Source: Acidobacteriota bacterium (GTDB lineage: Bacteria; Acidobacteriota; Aminicenantia; Aminicenantales; Saccharicenantaceae). Taken from it: a stretch of 64,000 bases of DNA. The notes below the pieces were generated by a model. That model searched no databases. It had not been told where the DNA came from and was given only the letters and a program-made list of their open reading frames with translations. Numbering within the stretch: the first letter of the stretch is position 1; each line of letters opens with the position of its first letter. The stretch covers positions 434,001 through 498,000 of the forward strand of contig JAWSUF010000001.1 in assembly GCA_033549365.1 (NCBI GenBank). Reading direction: 5' to 3'. Of the stretch, positions 1 to 8,821 are shown in pieces. The position numbers were made by a program, and so were the translations under genes.

Positions 1-1031
1 CGGGCGCCTTCCCGAAGAAGCTCGTGGATGATTTTGATGGCCGAGGCCTCACGGATATCGTCGGTCTCCGGCTTGAAAGCCAGCCCCAGAACGGCGATGG
101 TCTTGTCCTTCAAGATCCACAGCGCGCGCCGGATTTTCTCGCAGAAGCGGTCGATGCGCTCGCGGTTGATCTTCTCGGTCTCCTTGAGAAGATCCATATT
201 CACACCCAGATCCTCGCCGATCTTGGCCAGCGCCTTGACGTCCTTGGGAAAACACGACCCGCCGTAGCCGAGCCCGGCCTTGAGAAACTGGCAGCCGATC
301 CGCGGATCGAGCCCCATACCGAGAGCCACCTGCTCGACGTCGGCGTCGGTTTTCTCGCACAGGTCGGCGATCATGTTGATGAAGGAAATCTTCGTGGCCA
401 GGAAGGAGTTCGAGGCATGCTTGATGAGTTCGGCGGTGTCGATGTTGGTGAAGAGCAGGCGATCCCGGAAGCGGTCGTAGATGCCGCCCAGCAGGGCCCG
501 GGCTTTGTCGGTTTCGACGCCGATGATGATGCGGTCGGGGTTGAGAAAATCGCCCACCGCCGCGCCCTCCCTCAGAAATTCGGGATTCGAGGCGATGTCG
601 AAGGTCTGATCGCCTTTCCGGTAAAGCGTGATGACCCGCTTGATCCAGGCCGACGTGCGGACCGGGACCGTGCTTTTTTCGACGACAAGCTTGTAGCCGT
701 TCAGATTTTCCGCGATCATGCGGGAAACCTCTTCGATCTGAGACATGTCCGCCCGGCCTTCTTCGTCCTGAGGCGTTCCAACGCAGACAAAGATCACATC
801 GGCTTCCCGGATGGCCCGCCCGACATCGGAGGCGAAGGACAGACGGCCCGACGCCATGTTGCGCTTCAGAAGATCTTCCAGTCCGGGTTCGTAGATCGGC
901 GATACGCCGCTTCGGATCTTTTCGATTTTCGCCGCATCCTTGTCCGCGCCGACGACGGGATGGCCGAACTCGGCCAACCCGGCCGCCGTGACCAACCCCA
1001 CATATCCCGTTCCCAGAACCGTAATTCTCAT
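1..1031 (-). CDS. ugd: UDP-glucose 6-dehydrogenase, 3' end cut by window edge
   Basis: The reverse strand reads from ATG at 1031 with no stop before the window edge, so about 343 codons are visible. The product oxidises UDP-glucose to UDP-glucuronate with two NAD+, in the cytoplasm. The N-terminus has the Rossmann motif GTGYVG. Later come STVPVRT, the NPEFLREG block, LIKHASNSFLATKISFIN and the catalytic-cysteine motif GYGGSCFPKD, followed by the C-terminal FKPETDDIREA segment. All are family signatures in the right order. A GGGAG Shine-Dalgarno lies 8 nt before the ATG. It is the last visible gene of a minus-strand sugar-nucleotide operon, 31 nt behind a second nucleotide-sugar dehydrogenase. 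Together they would supply uronic acids for surface polysaccharide. Confidence 0.95.
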   Translation of the reverse strand, partial: MRITVLGTGYVGLVTAAGLAEFGHPVVGADKDAAKIEKIRSGVSPIYEPGLEDLLKRNMASGRLSFASDVGRAIREADVIFVCVGTPQDEEGRADMSQIEEVSRMIAENLNGYKLVVEKSTVPVRTSAWIKRVITLYRKGDQTFDIASNPEFLREGAAVGDFLNPDRIIIGVETDKARALLGGIYDRFRDRLLFTNIDTAELIKHASNSFLATKISFINMIADLCEKTDADVEQVALGMGLDPRIGCQFLKAGLGYGGSCFPKDVKALAKIGEDLGVNMDLLKETEKINRERIDRFCEKIRRALWILKDKTIAVLGLAFKPETDDIREASAIKIIHELLREGA

Positions 1032-1062
1032 AACCGTTCTCCCTGCCTTTCTCTTTGTGCGC

Positions 1063-2382
1063 TCAAGCTTTGATGACGTTGGCGCGCTTTTTCCTGACTG
1101 CGTTCCTGGTATCGACAACGAGGGGTGCCGTGCGTACGATCCAATCGATGTCGTAGCAGGTATGATCCGTGGCGATGATGACGGCGTCGGAGCGTTTGAG
1201 CCGCGCGGCGGTGAGGGGGACCGAGGCCATGTCCATGTCCGGATATTCGCGGTGTCCGGCCGAACGCGGAATGTAGGGATCGTTGTAAGCCACCGATGCG
1301 CCTCTTTCCTTGAACAGGCTGATGAGCTTCAGCGAGGGCGATTCCCTGGGATCGTCGATGTCTTTTTTATAGGCCAGCCCTAAAATCAGAATCCGGGCCC
1401 CCTTAAGAGGTTTCTTCCCGGCGTTCAAGGCGGCGACGGTTTTATCCAGAACATAATACGGCATCGACGTGTTGATCTCGCCGGCGAGTTCGATGAACCG
1501 GGTCGCGAAATCCACTTCCTTGGCTTTCCAGGTCAGATAGAAGGGATCGATGGGAATGCAGTGGCCGCCGAGCCCGGGTCCCGGATGGAAGGGCATAAAA
1601 CCGAACGGTTTCGACGAGGCGGCCCGGATGACCTCCCAGACATCGATGCCCATGCGGTCGAAAATCATCTTCAACTCGTTGACCAGAGCGATGTTTACGG
1701 AACGGAAGATGTTTTCCAAAAGCTTGGATGATTCGGCAACGCGTGTCGAGGAGACGGCGACGGTGCTGCCGACGACGGCGTCATACAGGGCGCAGGCGAT
1801 CCGCAGGCAGTCGCGGCTGTGTCCGCCGACAACCTTGGGGGTGTTTTCCGCCGTGAAATGCGGATCCCCCGGGTTTTCTCTTTCCGGGGAAAAGGCCAGA
1901 TAAAAATCCCGGCCCGCCCGAAGACCCGAAGCCTCCAGAATCGGGAGCATTTCCTCCTCCGTCGTTCCGGGATAGGTCGTGCTTTCCAGGATGACGATCT
2001 GTCCCTTGCGGAGGCGTTCGGCAATGCTGATCGTCGTTGTCAGGATATAGCTGAGATCGGGATTGCGATGTCCGTCGAGCGGTGTCGGCACACAGATGAC
2101 GATCGCATCGACTTCGCGGAGCCGGTCGAAATCGTCCGTGGCCCGGAATTTTTTTGATTTCAGAAAGATTTTGAGATCGGAGGCGGTGACGTGGCGGATA
2201 TAGCTCCGGCCCCGGTTCAGCATCTCGACCTTTTTGAGGTCGACGTCGAACCCGGTGACGGAAAAGTCTTTCTTCAGAAAAGCCTTGACCAGGGGCAACC
2301 CGACATATCCAAGACCGATGACGCCGATCCGGGCTTCCCGATCCCGGATTTTTTTCAGAAGGGCCTTGGTTTGAGCGCTCAT
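1063..2382 (-). CDS. UDP-N-acetyl-hexosamine 6-dehydrogenase (WbpA/WecC/TviB type)
   Basis: This 439-residue protein belongs to the UDP-glucose/GDP-mannose dehydrogenase superfamily. It has an N-terminal Rossmann motif IGLGYVG, the central STTYPGTT and FSPERENPGD blocks, and the cysteine-bearing GPGLGGHCIPIDPFY motif. That last motif is the form found in enzymes acting on UDP-HexNAc, whereas UDP-glucose dehydrogenases carry GYGGSCFPKD. It would make UDP-GlcNAcA, UDP-GalNAcA or UDP-ManNAcA. Its start overlaps the stop of the upstream epimerase by 4 nt (ATGA). A dehydrogenase beside a WbpP-like C4-epimerase resembles the TviB/TviC pair that makes UDP-GalNAcA, but the exact substrate is inferred. 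Confidence 0.92.
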   Translation of the reverse strand: MSAQTKALLKKIRDREARIGVIGLGYVGLPLVKAFLKKDFSVTGFDVDLKKVEMLNRGRSYIRHVTASDLKIFLKSKKFRATDDFDRLREVDAIVICVPTPLDGHRNPDLSYILTTTISIAERLRKGQIVILESTTYPGTTEEEMLPILEASGLRAGRDFYLAFSPERENPGDPHFTAENTPKVVGGHSRDCLRIACALYDAVVGSTVAVSSTRVAESSKLLENIFRSVNIALVNELKMIFDRMGIDVWEVIRAASSKPFGFMPFHPGPGLGGHCIPIDPFYLTWKAKEVDFATRFIELAGEINTSMPYYVLDKTVAALNAGKKPLKGARILILGLAYKKDIDDPRESPSLKLISLFKERGASVAYNDPYIPRSAGHREYPDMDMASVPLTAARLKRSDAVIIATDHTCYDIDWIVRTAPLVVDTRNAVRKKRANVIKA

Positions 2383-3314
2383 GGGTTCTTGTCCTTTCGA
2401 AACCAGGCCGCGGTTGCGGCCAGACCGTCTTCGAGCGGGACACTCGGCTTGAATCCGATCAAACGGCCGGCTCTCTCGATATCGGCGTAAGAGTGGAGAA
2501 TGTCGCCCGGACGGGGATCGGCATGGACGGCCCGGACTTCGGCTCCCAGTTCGCGGGCCAGAATTTCCGCAAGATGATTGACCGTCGTTCTCCGCCCGCA
2601 GGCCACATTCATGACCGCGCCGCCGGCCGGCTCGGCGGAGGCGGCCAGGATATTCGCTTCGACGATGTCGGCGACATAGGTGAAATCCCGGGATTGTTCG
2701 CCGTCGCCGTAGATGATCGGGGCCCGGCCCTCGAGCATCCGAGTGATGAACAGCGGAATGACGGCGGCATATTGAGAAAACGGATCCTGCCGCGGCCCGA
2801 AAACATTGAAATACCTCAGGGAAACGGCCCGGAAACCGTAGAGGTCGTGAAAAATGCGGCCGTAGACTTCACCGGCCAGCTTGCTTGCGGCATAAGGCGA
2901 AAGCGGCGCGCCCTCCCGGCCTTCTTTTTTGGGCAGTCCGGGATCATCGCCGTAGACGGAAGATGAGGAGGCGAAGACGAAGCTTTCAACGCCGGCATCG
3001 CGGGCGGCCAGAAGCATGTTGAGCGTTCCGGTGACATTGATGTCGTTGGTCGTTCGGGGATCCTCGACCGATCGCGGCACGGAAGGCAGGGCGGCCTGGT
3101 GATGGACATGACGGACTCCCCGGACGGCCTTGCGACAGGCCTCGGGATCCCGGATATCCCCTTCAAACAGATCGATGTCTTTCAGAAACGGAGCCAGATT
3201 TTCTCTTTTCCCGGTCAGGAAATTGTCCATGACGCGCACGGACTGCCCTCGCGACAGCAAGGCGGCCGCAAGATGCGATCCGATGAAACCCGCGCCTCCG
3301 GTGACAAGATACAT
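2379..3314 (-). CDS. NAD-dependent sugar epimerase (WbpP/GalE-like SDR)
   Basis: This is a 311-residue extended short-chain dehydrogenase/reductase. It starts with the nucleotide-binding motif TGGAGFIGSHL, has ASSSSVYGD and the catalytic YxxxK pair in PYAASKLAGE, and carries the ALPSVPRSVEDP block typical of WbpP-like UDP-GlcNAc 4-epimerases. The ATG at 3314 is preferred over an in-frame ATG at 3341, because a GGGAG Shine-Dalgarno sits about 8 nt before it and the protein then begins directly at the Rossmann strand. It lies between an AlkP-family gene and the HexNAc dehydrogenase, overlapping the latter by 4 nt. It probably interconverts UDP-GlcNAc and UDP-GalNAc or the corresponding uronates; the substrate is not proven. 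Confidence 0.88.
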   Translation of the reverse strand: MYLVTGGAGFIGSHLAAALLSRGQSVRVMDNFLTGKRENLAPFLKDIDLFEGDIRDPEACRKAVRGVRHVHHQAALPSVPRSVEDPRTTNDINVTGTLNMLLAARDAGVESFVFASSSSVYGDDPGLPKKEGREGAPLSPYAASKLAGEVYGRIFHDLYGFRAVSLRYFNVFGPRQDPFSQYAAVIPLFITRMLEGRAPIIYGDGEQSRDFTYVADIVEANILAASAEPAGGAVMNVACGRRTTVNHLAEILARELGAEVRAVHADPRPGDILHSYADIERAGRLIGFKPSVPLEDGLAATAAWFRKDKNP

Positions 3315-3337
3315 TGTTGCTTCTCCCATCATCAGAA

Positions 3338-4711
3338 TCAACCCAGAATTTTGCCCGACATCTCTTCGGGCACGGACAGGCCCATTCGATCGAGAACGGT
3401 CGGCGCGATGTCCAGAATGTCGGCATCCCGCCGGCCTCCCGGCCTCCTCATCGGGTCACGGAGAATGTAGATGCCCTCCTGGGCATGCACGGCATCATCC
3501 GGCCCCGTATCGTTTTCCGGCAGAAACATCGTTCCGTGACCGAGAGTTCCCGCCGATCTCCAATAGAGGTCGTCGAAATAGACCATGAGATCCGGATACT
3601 CGCCGTTCACCTCTCTATAGTGGCTCTGGGGCCGGATCACCCGGGTTTTCCATTCCTCGCCGTTCGGACCGCGAAGCGCGAGCAGCCGTTTTTCCAGACG
3701 ATCCCGTTCCATCTCGTAGTCTTCAGGCTTGATGATGCCTCGGGGTTCGCGTCCCTCAACGTTGAGAAAGATGCGGGCGTAATAACCTCCCCAGGCCCAA
3801 GCCTTGGTCCGCGTCCAGTCGATGTCGAGGTCGTCGACGCTCGTCGGGACGGCCGGCCGATTCCGGACGGCCAGCTCTCCGGCGTCGATCAGCCACTCGT
3901 TGACACAGAACGCGCCTTTCATGCGTTTGGCGCCATGATCGGAAACGACAAGGACGACGGCGTCATCCCCGGCCTGGGCGAGAAGACCGCCGATTTTTCC
4001 GTCGATAAACCTGTAATAATCCAAGATGACGTTTTGGTAACGGTTTCCCGGCTCGAAGAGGTGGTGTTCCGGATCGGTGTATTTCCAGAAGGCATGCTGG
4101 ATGCGGTCCACGCCGATTTCGACGAACATGAACAGGTCCCAGGGTTTGTTTTCCATGAGCCAGGTCATGATCTGGAATCGTTGTTCGGTCATGCGGTAGA
4201 TTTCGGCCAGAATCTGATCTCGGTCGTCCGTCCGGAAAACGACATCGAATATGTAGGGACCGAACCTCTGTTCAATCTCGTCTCTCAAACCGGCCGGATA
4301 AGTGTATTCGCGCTCCTTGCCGGGCGTGATGAAGCAGGAGATCAGGTTACCGGCAACCGGATAGGGCGGATAGCTGGGCGGGACACTGACCAGGCAACTG
4401 TGTCCCCCGGCCCGGCCGATGATGTCCCAGATCTTCGGAGCCCGGACCGCCGTGGAATTGGCGATCCACATCTTGTCATAGGCGTACCCCCGGCGGTGGC
4501 GGAATCCGTAAAGGCCGAGTTGTCCGGGATCCCGTCCGGTGGCCATGACCATCCAGGCCGGAATCGTGATCGGGGGATCGGAACTCCGAAGAAGGCCATG
4601 GACGCCTTTGTCCATGAGCGCCTTCAGAACAGGAAATTCTTCGGCCCTGTCAAAGACGATGCCCGCCGGTGCGGAGTCCAGCCCGACGACGACGACTTTT
4701 CTTCCCTTCAT
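3338..4711 (-). CDS. Alkaline-phosphatase superfamily phosphodiesterase/nucleotide pyrophosphatase
   Basis: This is a 457-residue member of the type I phosphodiesterase branch of the alkaline phosphatase fold. The N-terminus has the metal-binding aspartate in VVVVGLDSAP and a candidate nucleophile threonine in PPITIPAWMVMATG. VSDHGAKRM and GHGTMF near the middle and C-terminus supply further metal ligands. No signal peptide or membrane helix is visible, so it should be cytoplasmic. It leads into the epimerase and nucleotide-sugar dehydrogenase genes, so a role in polysaccharide or phospho-sugar metabolism is possible, but the substrate is unknown. A ribbon-helix-helix gene lies 40 nt upstream in the same unit. 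Confidence 0.85.
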   Translation of the reverse strand: MKGRKVVVVGLDSAPAGIVFDRAEEFPVLKALMDKGVHGLLRSSDPPITIPAWMVMATGRDPGQLGLYGFRHRRGYAYDKMWIANSTAVRAPKIWDIIGRAGGHSCLVSVPPSYPPYPVAGNLISCFITPGKEREYTYPAGLRDEIEQRFGPYIFDVVFRTDDRDQILAEIYRMTEQRFQIMTWLMENKPWDLFMFVEIGVDRIQHAFWKYTDPEHHLFEPGNRYQNVILDYYRFIDGKIGGLLAQAGDDAVVLVVSDHGAKRMKGAFCVNEWLIDAGELAVRNRPAVPTSVDDLDIDWTRTKAWAWGGYYARIFLNVEGREPRGIIKPEDYEMERDRLEKRLLALRGPNGEEWKTRVIRPQSHYREVNGEYPDLMVYFDDLYWRSAGTLGHGTMFLPENDTGPDDAVHAQEGIYILRDPMRRPGGRRDADILDIAPTVLDRMGLSVPEEMSGKILG

Positions 4712-4751
4712 GTCTCTTCCCTTTTTGCGGCGCGCGGATTACGGCTGCGGT

Positions 4752-4967
4752 TCAGTCGATATAGCCGAGGGCTTTCAGACGGTCCTTGACCTTGTCTTCA
4801 TCTTCCTTGCTGAAGACCTCTTCCGAAGATTCCCGGCGAGTCAGGCTTTCGCTGAGAACGTTGGCGATATAGCTCGATACGGAGGCGATCTCCGTTCCCC
4901 GGATGGCCTCCTCGATCTTTTTGTAAAGAGCCGTGGGGATCATGACGGAGGTGAATTCCTTGTCCAT
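4752..4967 (-). CDS. Small ribbon-helix-helix-like protein
   Basis: This 71-residue protein starts with a strand plus two-helix pattern (FTSVMIPTALYKKIEEAI, then SVSSYIANVLSESLTRR) typical of CopG/MetJ-type ribbon-helix-helix DNA-binding domains. The C-terminal tail EDKVKDRLKALGYID is charged and ends in an RLKALGY motif, which also closes many sulfatase and AlkP-family proteins. An AAGGAG Shine-Dalgarno precedes the ATG, and a clear sigma70-type promoter lies upstream (5004-5032). It is the first gene of the sugar-nucleotide operon and the gene after it encodes an AlkP-family enzyme. It may be an autoregulator of the operon, or a small partner of that enzyme; neither is shown. Confidence 0.7.
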   Translation of the reverse strand: MDKEFTSVMIPTALYKKIEEAIRGTEIASVSSYIANVLSESLTRRESSEEVFSKEDEDKVKDRLKALGYID

Positions 4968-5003
4968 TCTTGCTCCTTGTCGGATTCGTGGGAATTAAGG
5001 GTT

Positions 5004-5032
5004 TTTATACCCCAGCCGGCGCATTTTTTCAA
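5004..5032 (-). promoter_or_regulatory. Promoter of the RHH / sugar-nucleotide operon
   Basis: On the minus strand, TTGAAA (5027-5032) and TATAAA (5004-5009) are separated by 17 nt. They lie about 37 nt before the start of the ribbon-helix-helix gene. Confidence 0.65.
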
Positions 5033-5074
5033 GGTCTCCGGGATTTGCGGGAGGCCTTCAGGCTGCGGCGCAAC

Positions 5075-5104
5075 TTGACAACGCCTTTTCGATAGTGATT
5101 AAAT
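5075..5104 (+). promoter_or_regulatory. Promoter of the phoH-era operon
   Basis: TTGACA (5075-5080) is followed after 18 nt by TTAAAT (5099-5104). Transcription would begin near 5111, a few bases before a 10-codon ORF that ends one base before phoH. Confidence 0.6.
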
Positions 5105-5115
5105 TCCTCTTGCGC

Positions 5116-5148
5116 ATGAAAGACGATCCTCTCCCCTCCGCTTTCTGA
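5116..5148 (+). CDS. 10-codon ORF directly ahead of phoH
   Basis: ATG at 5116 opens a 10-residue reading frame (MKDDPLPSAF) whose TGA ends one base before the phoH ATG at 5150. It begins only about 5 nt after the predicted transcription start. No good Shine-Dalgarno is visible in front of phoH itself, so translation of phoH may depend on reinitiation after this short ORF. It could also be chance. Confidence 0.35.
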   Translation: MKDDPLPSAF

Positions 5149-5149
5149 G

Positions 5150-6097
5150 ATGGAAAAAATCATCCACCCCTGTATCCAGAAGACCGTTTTTTCCGGGGTT
5201 CTGGACCGCAATCTGAAAAAAATGGAAAAGCGCCTGGGCGTCAGTCTGTCCATCCGGGGCGATCTCCTCGTGATCGACGGCGATCCCGATAAGACGGCCT
5301 TCGCCCGAACATTTTTCGACAAGATCCAGGAACTCGAAAACAAGGGGCACACCCTGAAGGAGGAAGACCTCCACATCGTGCTGGACATCCTCGAGGCCGG
5401 ACCGGCTCCGACCTGGGACACGTTTGTTCCCTCCCAGCCCCTGAGCCTGTCCCGGAAATCCGTCAATCCCAAAAGCCTCAATCAGAAAACCTATCTGGAG
5501 GCCATCCGCACTCATGACCTGGTGTTCGGAATCGGCCCGGCCGGGACGGGAAAAACCTATCTGGCCATGGCCATGGCTTTGTCGTTTCTCCAGGAGAAAA
5601 AAGTCGAACGGATCGTCCTGACCCGGCCGGCCGTGGAAGCCGGAGAGCGCTTGGGATTTCTGCCCGGAGACATGTATCAGAAGATCAATCCCTATCTCCG
5701 GCCGCTCTATGACGCCCTCTTCGATCTGTCCCGGCAGGAACAGGCCAATCGTCTGATCGAAAAAGGCGTGATCGAGATCGCTCCGCTGGCCTACATGCGC
5801 GGCCGGACGCTGAATTCCGCTTTCATTATTCTGGACGAGGCCCAGAATACCACTCGGGAACAGATGAAAATGATCCTGACCCGAACCGGCCTGGAATCCA
5901 AACTCGTCGTCACGGCCGACGTGACCCAGATCGATCTGCCCGATCCCGGAAAATCCGGAGTTCTTCACGCCGTATCCGTTCTCTCATCCCTCAAGGACGT
6001 CGCTTTCGTTCGTTTCGACGACAGGGATGTTGTCCGCCATCCCCTGGTCCGCAAAATCATCGCGGCCTACCAGAAATGGGAATCCCGGGACGGTTGA
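5150..6097 (+). CDS. ybeZ: PhoH-like P-loop ATPase
   Basis: This 315-residue protein has the PhoH-family core: Walker A GPAGTGKTYLA near residue 130, the TRPAVEAGERLGFLPGDM signature, the YMRGRTL block and a Walker B region FIILDEAQNTT. An N-terminal region of about 110 residues resembles the KH-like segment found in bacterial YbeZ/PhoH proteins. PhoH ATPases are RNA-associated, and YbeZ works next to the YbeY endoribonuclease; ybeY lies two genes downstream here, which supports the assignment. The stop is 2 nt before the likely start of the next gene. The start lacks an obvious ribosome-binding site (see the short ORF upstream); ATG at 5223 is a possible alternative. Confidence 0.93.
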   Translation: MEKIIHPCIQKTVFSGVLDRNLKKMEKRLGVSLSIRGDLLVIDGDPDKTAFARTFFDKIQELENKGHTLKEEDLHIVLDILEAGPAPTWDTFVPSQPLSLSRKSVNPKSLNQKTYLEAIRTHDLVFGIGPAGTGKTYLAMAMALSFLQEKKVERIVLTRPAVEAGERLGFLPGDMYQKINPYLRPLYDALFDLSRQEQANRLIEKGVIEIAPLAYMRGRTLNSAFIILDEAQNTTREQMKMILTRTGLESKLVVTADVTQIDLPDPGKSGVLHAVSVLSSLKDVAFVRFDDRDVVRHPLVRKIIAAYQKWESRDG

Positions 6098-6099
6098 CG

Positions 6100-8424
6100 A
6101 TGCAGCCCCTCTCTTTCGACAATCTCAAGCTTTTCAAGGGGTCGGATATCCAACCCCGGAAGCCCAACGGAACGGCGCCGCCGCGCGCAAATTTCTGGCT
6201 TCGAATCGTCAAAAGCCCCTTTTTTGCCATGTTCTTTTTCGTGCTCACCGTAGCACTCCTTCTTGCCTACGTGCCCTCCCGGGCTCTCAAGGTCCTGGAA
6301 CCCGGAGAAATCGCCGACACCGACATCGTCGCACCGGCCAATCTGACCCTCGATGACCAGGAAACAACCGAGAAACGCCGTTTGGAAGCCGAGCAATCCG
6401 TCCTGCCCGTTTACATTCAGGATCCCAATGTCTTTCTCAACATCGAAAACGCCGTACGGCTGTTTTTTTCCACGGGCCGGGACGAGCTGGAAAAGCCGGA
6501 GAAGGAAAGGAGTCCGGGCAACCTGCAATCCGAGATTCAGAATAAAACCGGCCTCGAAATTCCCCGCCGGGACATCGAACTCCTGCTGAGACTCGGGTTT
6601 CCCGCCGAGATCGAGGACAGCCTGGTCAATCTCCTCGGCAAAGTCCTGTCCCGCGGAATCATCCTGTCGAAAACCCTTTTCATCCAGGATGAGTCCGAAC
6701 GGGGCTTCACGATCCTCCGACCTCCCCGGAGCGAAACCACGATTCGCGTTCCGGACATCCTGGACATGAAAGAAAGCCGGGAAATCCTGGCCGCTGAAAT
6801 CGACGATCTGGAACTTCCCGAAAGATCCCGCACTCTCCTGAAAACGCTGACCGGAGTTTTCCTCTCGGCGAACATCACCTACAACCGCCTGGAGACCGAA
6901 GCCCGGAGGAAACGGGCCAGGGACGCCGTCGAAACCGTTTTCTACACCATCAAAAGAGGCAAGGTCATCATCCGCAAAGGCGACGAGGCCACGCCCGACG
7001 CCATCAAACAGATCGTTCTCATCAACAGACAGATCGCCGGTGCGCCGAGCTGGCTGGCGAATTTTTCAGGGACATTTCTTCTCACCGCGCTCCTGTTCGT
7101 CGCTCTTTGGTATTACCTGAAATCCCTGGGCCGGCGCCGGGAGGCTTTCCGGAACTTCCTGATGATGGGTCTTCTGCTTATTCTCAGTCTCCTTGTCTCG
7201 AAAATGTCCCTGTTTCTGGCCGGTTCCTTCAGCGAACGGGCCGGAATCGCCTTTCTTGCCGACGCGAGAACCTATCGCTTCGCCTTTCCCCTCCAATTCG
7301 GCACGCTGATCTTCGCTTTTCTGACATCGAGTCAAGTCGCCCTTGTCTATACCATTTTGAACAGCCTGATGACGGGCACTCTGCTGGGCGCCGAGTTCTA
7401 CCCGATGCTGTTCTGTTTCATCGGAGGCCTGGCGGCGATTTACGGCGTGAAGTATTACCAGCGCAAACACCGCACGTCGGTTCTTCGGACCGGATTGTTT
7501 CTCATCGGACCGATCAACACCTTCGTCATCCTGACCATTCATCTCATCCAGAGGCCGAGCGGGGTGTCTTCCTTTCTCGCCTCCGATCTCTTTTTCGGAC
7601 TTCTGGGCGGGTTGTTCAGCGCCGGTCTGGCCTTCGTGCTTCTTCCCATCCTGGAGAGTCTCTTCAGCATCGTCACGTCCACACGGCTTCTCGATCTCAC
7701 CAACTCGGATCTTCCCATTTTCCGCCGCATGGCCATCGCCGCCCCGGGCACCTATCATCACTCCCTGATCGTGGCCACGATCGCCGAAAAAGCCGCTGAG
7801 GAAATCCGGCTCGATCCGATGCTGGTCAAGGCCGGAGCGCTCTATCACGACATCGGAAAGCTCAAAATGCCCGAGTACTTCATCGAGAACAAGACCCTGG
7901 ATTCCGACGCTCACAGGGACTTGACGCCGGCCATGAGCACGTTGGTCATCGTCAACCATGTCAAGGAAGGCGCGGAGATGGGCCGCCGGCTCAAACTTCC
8001 CTGGAAGGTCCGGGAAATCATCGAACAGCATCACGGGAATTCCCTGGTCCGCTATTTCTTCCAGAAAGCCAAGGAACAGTACAACCCCGGCGATCACAAG
8101 ATCAACGAAGAAAGCTTCCGCTATCCGGGACGGCCGCCGCGAAGCAAGGAAGCGGCTTTGGTCATGATCGCCGATTCCGTGGAAGCCGCGGCGCGAAGCC
8201 TGAAGCTTCCCAAGAGGGAAACTCTGAAGAACGTCATCACGGACATCATCAACGCCTATCTTCAGGACGGACAGCTCGACGATTGTGACTTTTCGCTGCG
8301 GGAGCTGAGGACCGTCGCCTCCTCCCTTCAATCCATCCTGTTCGCGGTTTACCACCCCCGGGTGAGCTATCCCGGGTTCGACTTCGAAAAGAAAAATGAT
8401 CACCGTCGTCAACCGTCAGCGTAA
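6100..8424 (+). CDS. 7TM receptor with intracellular HD hydrolase domain (PgpH/YqfF type)
   Basis: This protein of about 774 residues has one N-terminal membrane helix, an extracytoplasmic 7TMR-HDED-type domain of about 250 residues, a cluster of hydrophobic segments in the middle (about residues 320-500) and a C-terminal cytoplasmic HD domain. The HD domain shows APGTYHHSLIV, the GALYHDIGK metal motif and EQHHGN. Characterised relatives (PgpH) hydrolyse the second messenger c-di-AMP. ATG at 6100 follows the phoH stop at 6097; an in-frame ATG at 6076 would overlap phoH and lacks a ribosome-binding site. The end overlaps ybeY by 29 nt. The order phoH-HD-ybeY-corC-era is a conserved bacterial arrangement. 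Confidence 0.93.
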   Translation: MQPLSFDNLKLFKGSDIQPRKPNGTAPPRANFWLRIVKSPFFAMFFFVLTVALLLAYVPSRALKVLEPGEIADTDIVAPANLTLDDQETTEKRRLEAEQSVLPVYIQDPNVFLNIENAVRLFFSTGRDELEKPEKERSPGNLQSEIQNKTGLEIPRRDIELLLRLGFPAEIEDSLVNLLGKVLSRGIILSKTLFIQDESERGFTILRPPRSETTIRVPDILDMKESREILAAEIDDLELPERSRTLLKTLTGVFLSANITYNRLETEARRKRARDAVETVFYTIKRGKVIIRKGDEATPDAIKQIVLINRQIAGAPSWLANFSGTFLLTALLFVALWYYLKSLGRRREAFRNFLMMGLLLILSLLVSKMSLFLAGSFSERAGIAFLADARTYRFAFPLQFGTLIFAFLTSSQVALVYTILNSLMTGTLLGAEFYPMLFCFIGGLAAIYGVKYYQRKHRTSVLRTGLFLIGPINTFVILTIHLIQRPSGVSSFLASDLFFGLLGGLFSAGLAFVLLPILESLFSIVTSTRLLDLTNSDLPIFRRMAIAAPGTYHHSLIVATIAEKAAEEIRLDPMLVKAGALYHDIGKLKMPEYFIENKTLDSDAHRDLTPAMSTLVIVNHVKEGAEMGRRLKLPWKVREIIEQHHGNSLVRYFFQKAKEQYNPGDHKINEESFRYPGRPPRSKEAALVMIADSVEAAARSLKLPKRETLKNVITDIINAYLQDGQLDDCDFSLRELRTVASSLQSILFAVYHPRVSYPGFDFEKKNDHRRQPSA

Positions 8425-8821
8425 GCATAAACCGAAGCCGGCCGTCCTTGGCCGCCTCCTGGAACGGTTATGCCGCCATTACGGGCATGAGGAATCCGAC
8501 GTCACACTTGTCCTGGCCGGAGACCGGGCCGTACGGACTCTCAATCGGCAATACCGGAGGCTGGACCGGACCACCGATGTTCTGAGCTTTCCGATCAAGG
8601 AGAAGAGCGCCGAAGGGCGCCATTATCTGGGCGATCTCATCATCGCCGTCCCCACGGCTTTCCGCCAAGCCCGGATCCGCGGCCACAGCCTGGATCGCGA
8701 ACTCCGCACTCTGGTCATTCACGGCTTTCTGCATCTTGTCGGGTTCGATCACGAAAAACGCCCGGGCGACCGCCATGAGGAGACCGAGGCCCTCCGCCTT
8801 TTTCTTGAGGAAGAGACATGA
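8396..8821 (+). CDS. ybeY: Endoribonuclease / rRNA maturation factor YbeY
   Basis: This 141-residue UPF0054 protein has the zinc-binding signature HGFLHLVGFDHE near residue 105, with the three histidines in canonical spacing. The RTLNRQYRRLDRTTDVLSF block upstream is also typical. The enzyme processes the 3' end of 16S rRNA and takes part in ribosome quality control in the cytoplasm. It overlaps the HD-hydrolase gene at its 5' end and the corC-like gene by 4 nt (ATGA), so translational coupling is likely. Confidence 0.95.
   Translation: MITVVNRQRKHKPKPAVLGRLLERLCRHYGHEESDVTLVLAGDRAVRTLNRQYRRLDRTTDVLSFPIKEKSAEGRHYLGDLIIAVPTAFRQARIRGHSLDRELRTLVIHGFLHLVGFDHEKRPGDRHEETEALRLFLEEET

Noticed and set aside
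24-1073. Long plus-strand open frame of 349 codons
   Set aside because: It is the antisense shadow of ugd; the minus strand carries all UDP-glucose dehydrogenase motifs, the plus-strand product matches nothing.
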